Shown here piece by piece: positions 61,213 through 64,000 of a DNA stretch of 64,000 nucleotides. A program made the translations under genes and the position numbers. Under the pieces are notes generated by a model. That model did no database searches, was not told the origin of the DNA, and saw only the letters and a list, made by a program, of their open reading frames with translations. The DNA lies in the NCBI RefSeq assembly GCF_002027705.1, contig NZ_MBTG01000023.1, forward strand, positions 62,001 through 126,000. The letters are read 5' to 3'. The DNA comes from Paenibacillus ferrarius (GTDB lineage: Bacteria; Bacillota; Bacilli; Paenibacillales; NBRC-103111). Position 1 is the stretch's first letter; every line of letters begins with the position of its first letter.

Positions 61213-62925
61213 CTAAGCTTCCAGCGGGTTCACCGCTTCATGTAGCAGCCGCTCCAGCTCGGCTGCATAAGCCTTGGTCTGCGCTTCGTCCCAGCCGAAG
61301 CGCTCTGCCAGGAAGGCGACTGCCGGCGCCTTCCACTTCTTCGCCCACGCGATGTCGAAGAAGAGGGCACCCGTGCGGCGGATGAAGAAATCCGCCGGCT
61401 TCACGACCATCTCGCGCTCCACCGCGTATACGAGCGCAGCGAGCACGACGGCCGGCATGCCGCGCCGCGCCGCCTCATCCCGGTGCTGCTCCAGCAGCTC
61501 GTAGACGGCGTCCACGTTGGAGCCGTAGCGGTGCGCAAGCAGCGTTGCCTCTGGCTTCGTCAGCCCTAGCCGCTGGCCTTGGCTGATCTTGCCCTGCAAG
61601 AACGACGCCAGCTTCGCAGAGCCGCCCACATCGCCGCCAGAGATCGGCAGCATCCGGGTGCGGCTTGGCGGCAGCGCCGCCGAGACCTTGCCCTCCGCCA
61701 GCAGCATGGCGGCGATCTTGTCCACAACCGACTCCGCCATTTTGCGGTAGCCGGTCAGCTTGCCCCCGGCCATCGAGATGAGGCCGGAGTCCGAAACGAA
61801 GATTTCGTCGCGGCGCGAAATCTCGGAAGGGTCCTTGCCCTCTTGATGAATCAGCGGGCGCAGCCCGCTCCAGCTCGATTCAACATCCGCTTCCGTCAGC
61901 TCAAGGGACGGAAACATTTCGTTCGCGGCGCGCAGCACATAAGCGCGATCTGCAACCGTAATACGGGGATTCACAATATCCCCTTTATAATTGGTATCCG
62001 TCGTTCCGATGTAGGTTTTGCCGTCCCGCGGGATAGCAAACACCATTCTTCCGTCCGGTGTATCGAAATAAATCGCCTGCCGCAGCGGAAACTTGCTCTG
62101 ATCAAACACCAGATGCACGCCTTTGGTCAAGTGCAGCGTCTTGCCTTGCTTGGATTTATCCATCTCACGCAAGGTGTCCACCCACGGACCTGCCGCATTT
62201 ACAATTTTACTGGCATACAGCGAGTATGAATCCTTCCCGCCACTCATCTGATCAACCACGCGCACGCCGACCAGCTTGCCATTCTCCACGAGCAGTTCCT
62301 CGACCTTGGCGTAGTTTACAGCCATAACACCAAGCTCGACGGCTTTCTTCATCACTTCAATGGTTAAGCGTGCATCATCCGTCCGATATTCCACATAATA
62401 GCCGCCGCCTTTCAGATCCTTCTCCTTCAAAAGCGGCTCATGAGAAAGTGTCTGGTCAGGGCGAAACATCTTGCGCCGTTCCGACCTTTTGACACCAGCC
62501 AAGAAGTCATACACCCGCAAACCTAGCGATGTAGAAAATTTACCGAACGTGCCTCCTTTATAAAAAGGCAGCAGCATCCATTCCGGCGTCGTTACATGAG
62601 GGCCATTTTCATAAACAATAGCGCGTTCTTTGCCGACCTCGGCAACGACTTTAACATCCAATTGCTTCAGATAGCGAAGCCCCCCGTGAACCAATTTCGT
62701 CGAACGGCTCGACGTCCCTGCCGCGAAGTCCTGCATGTCAATCAGCGCGGTGCGAAGACCCCTGCTTTGAGCATCCAAAGCAATACCAGCGCCTGTAATT
62801 CCCCCGCCAATAACGATTAAATCCAAGGGCTGTTTCGTCATGGCTTGCAGAATCTCTGCTCTTTGCAGCCCATTAAATCCGTTCACGCCAACCGAAGTCT
62901 TTGTATGTTTTTGTTCCGTTGTCAT
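61213..62925 (-). CDS. glpD: Aerobic glycerol-3-phosphate dehydrogenase
   Basis: A 570-residue membrane-associated flavoprotein that oxidises glycerol-3-phosphate to dihydroxyacetone phosphate and reduces menaquinone. FAD motif GGGITGAGIALDA, the GTSSRSTKLVHGGLRYL stretch, and C-terminal GlpD domain (RRTGALFFDIAW). ATG 62925 follows CGAGGAGAG. It is downstream of glpK, with a leader terminator between, giving the usual glpK-glpD set for glycerol use. Confidence 0.95.
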   Translation of the reverse strand: MTTEQKHTKTSVGVNGFNGLQRAEILQAMTKQPLDLIVIGGGITGAGIALDAQSRGLRTALIDMQDFAAGTSSRSTKLVHGGLRYLKQLDVKVVAEVGKERAIVYENGPHVTTPEWMLLPFYKGGTFGKFSTSLGLRVYDFLAGVKRSERRKMFRPDQTLSHEPLLKEKDLKGGGYYVEYRTDDARLTIEVMKKAVELGVMAVNYAKVEELLVENGKLVGVRVVDQMSGGKDSYSLYASKIVNAAGPWVDTLREMDKSKQGKTLHLTKGVHLVFDQSKFPLRQAIYFDTPDGRMVFAIPRDGKTYIGTTDTNYKGDIVNPRITVADRAYVLRAANEMFPSLELTEADVESSWSGLRPLIHQEGKDPSEISRRDEIFVSDSGLISMAGGKLTGYRKMAESVVDKIAAMLLAEGKVSAALPPSRTRMLPISGGDVGGSAKLASFLQGKISQGQRLGLTKPEATLLAHRYGSNVDAVYELLEQHRDEAARRGMPAVVLAALVYAVEREMVVKPADFFIRRTGALFFDIAWAKKWKAPAVAFLAERFGWDEAQTKAYAAELERLLHEAVNPLEA

Positions 62926-62945
62926 CTGAATCTCTCCTCGCGTAT

Positions 62946-63007
62946 ATAAAAATAAAGAAGCCACAACACACCTAACACGTTCACACGCGTAGGCCGCTAT
63001 GGCTTCT
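62946..63007 (-). terminator. Leader terminator before glpD (likely GlpP antitermination target)
   Basis: On the minus strand, AGAAGCCATA (63007-62998) pairs with TGTGGCTTCT (62965-62956; one wobble), followed by TTATTTTTAT. It lies 20 bp before the glpD ribosome site. B. subtilis glpD has a GlpP-controlled leader terminator in the same place. Confidence 0.82.
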
Positions 63008-63062
63008 CCCAGTCTCCAACCGAATATTAACTTGTTATAAAATAGTATATCATTGCTTTGGA

Positions 63063-64000
<938 letters not shown>

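Overview
This window is one stretch of a low-to-mid GC Gram-positive chromosome, most likely Paenibacillus or a close Paenibacillaceae relative. Pointers to this are the strong GGAGG-type ribosome binding sites with frequent GTG and TTG starts, a YesMN-type two-component system beside sugar ABC transporters, several intracellular glycosidases with an AraC regulator, a glutaminyl-tRNA synthetase (absent from Bacillus itself), a bmrCD-type drug exporter with a leader attenuator, and a YcdB-type secreted protein. I found no rRNA, tRNA, CRISPR array or intact insertion sequence.

Layout. 0-6.9 kb: start of a secreted YcdB-like protein, rluF, an unknown small protein, an NAD(P)-binding oxidoreductase, and the heterodimeric exporter bmrC-bmrD, preceded by a 30-codon leader ORF and a terminator/antiterminator. 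7-19.3 kb: a DUF2231 membrane protein and a BlaI/M56 pair that appear to share one operator, a pirin, VanZ, a large HtrA protease, a molybdopterin oxidoreductase with fdhD, a DUF2294 protein, and an FMN reductase. 19.4-27.3 kb: one co-directional cluster of ABC sugar importer (binding protein and two permeases), YesM kinase, YesN regulator and D-galactonate dehydratase, which reads as sensing, uptake and first dehydration of a sugar acid or its oligomer.

27.8-34.5 kb is a visibly AT-rich island. It encodes a secreted, cysteine-free, tyrosine-tailed small protein; an N-terminally anchored extracytoplasmic protein; two FtsX/MacB-type permeases; a matching ATPase; and a sugar-binding-type lipoprotein. 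Two small unknown genes lie upstream. A DUF72 gene cut off after about 41 codons marks its right edge. This is the best candidate in the window for an undescribed system.

34.7-43.6 kb: a small membrane protein, then GH88-GH2-GH95 glycosidases divergent from an AraC regulator, and a winged-helix protein. 43.6-50.9 kb: an exported five-repeat protein, an OmpR/HAMP-kinase pair, glnS, an M29 aminopeptidase, and an exported FG-GAP-like protein. 51-59.5 kb: a broken flavodoxin-fold quinone reductase, an amidase, a WYL regulator followed by a DinB protein behind a 41-bp tandem array, a short-chain dehydrogenase, an ArsR-type regulator fused to a degenerate GyrB-like ATPase domain, and a stand-alone EPSP synthase divergent from a LysR regulator. 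60.4-64 kb: a VTT-domain membrane protein, glpD behind a leader terminator, and the 3' part of glpK.

At the DNA level, three intergenic regions (10.7, 49.75 and 55.05 kb) carry the same roughly 178-bp mirror-symmetric element: four 14-nt boxes in the order forward, forward, inverted, inverted, with start-to-start distances of 51, 63 and 50-51 bp. A strongly pyrimidine-skewed, repeat-rich stretch of about 500 bp lies at 55.3-55.8 kb.
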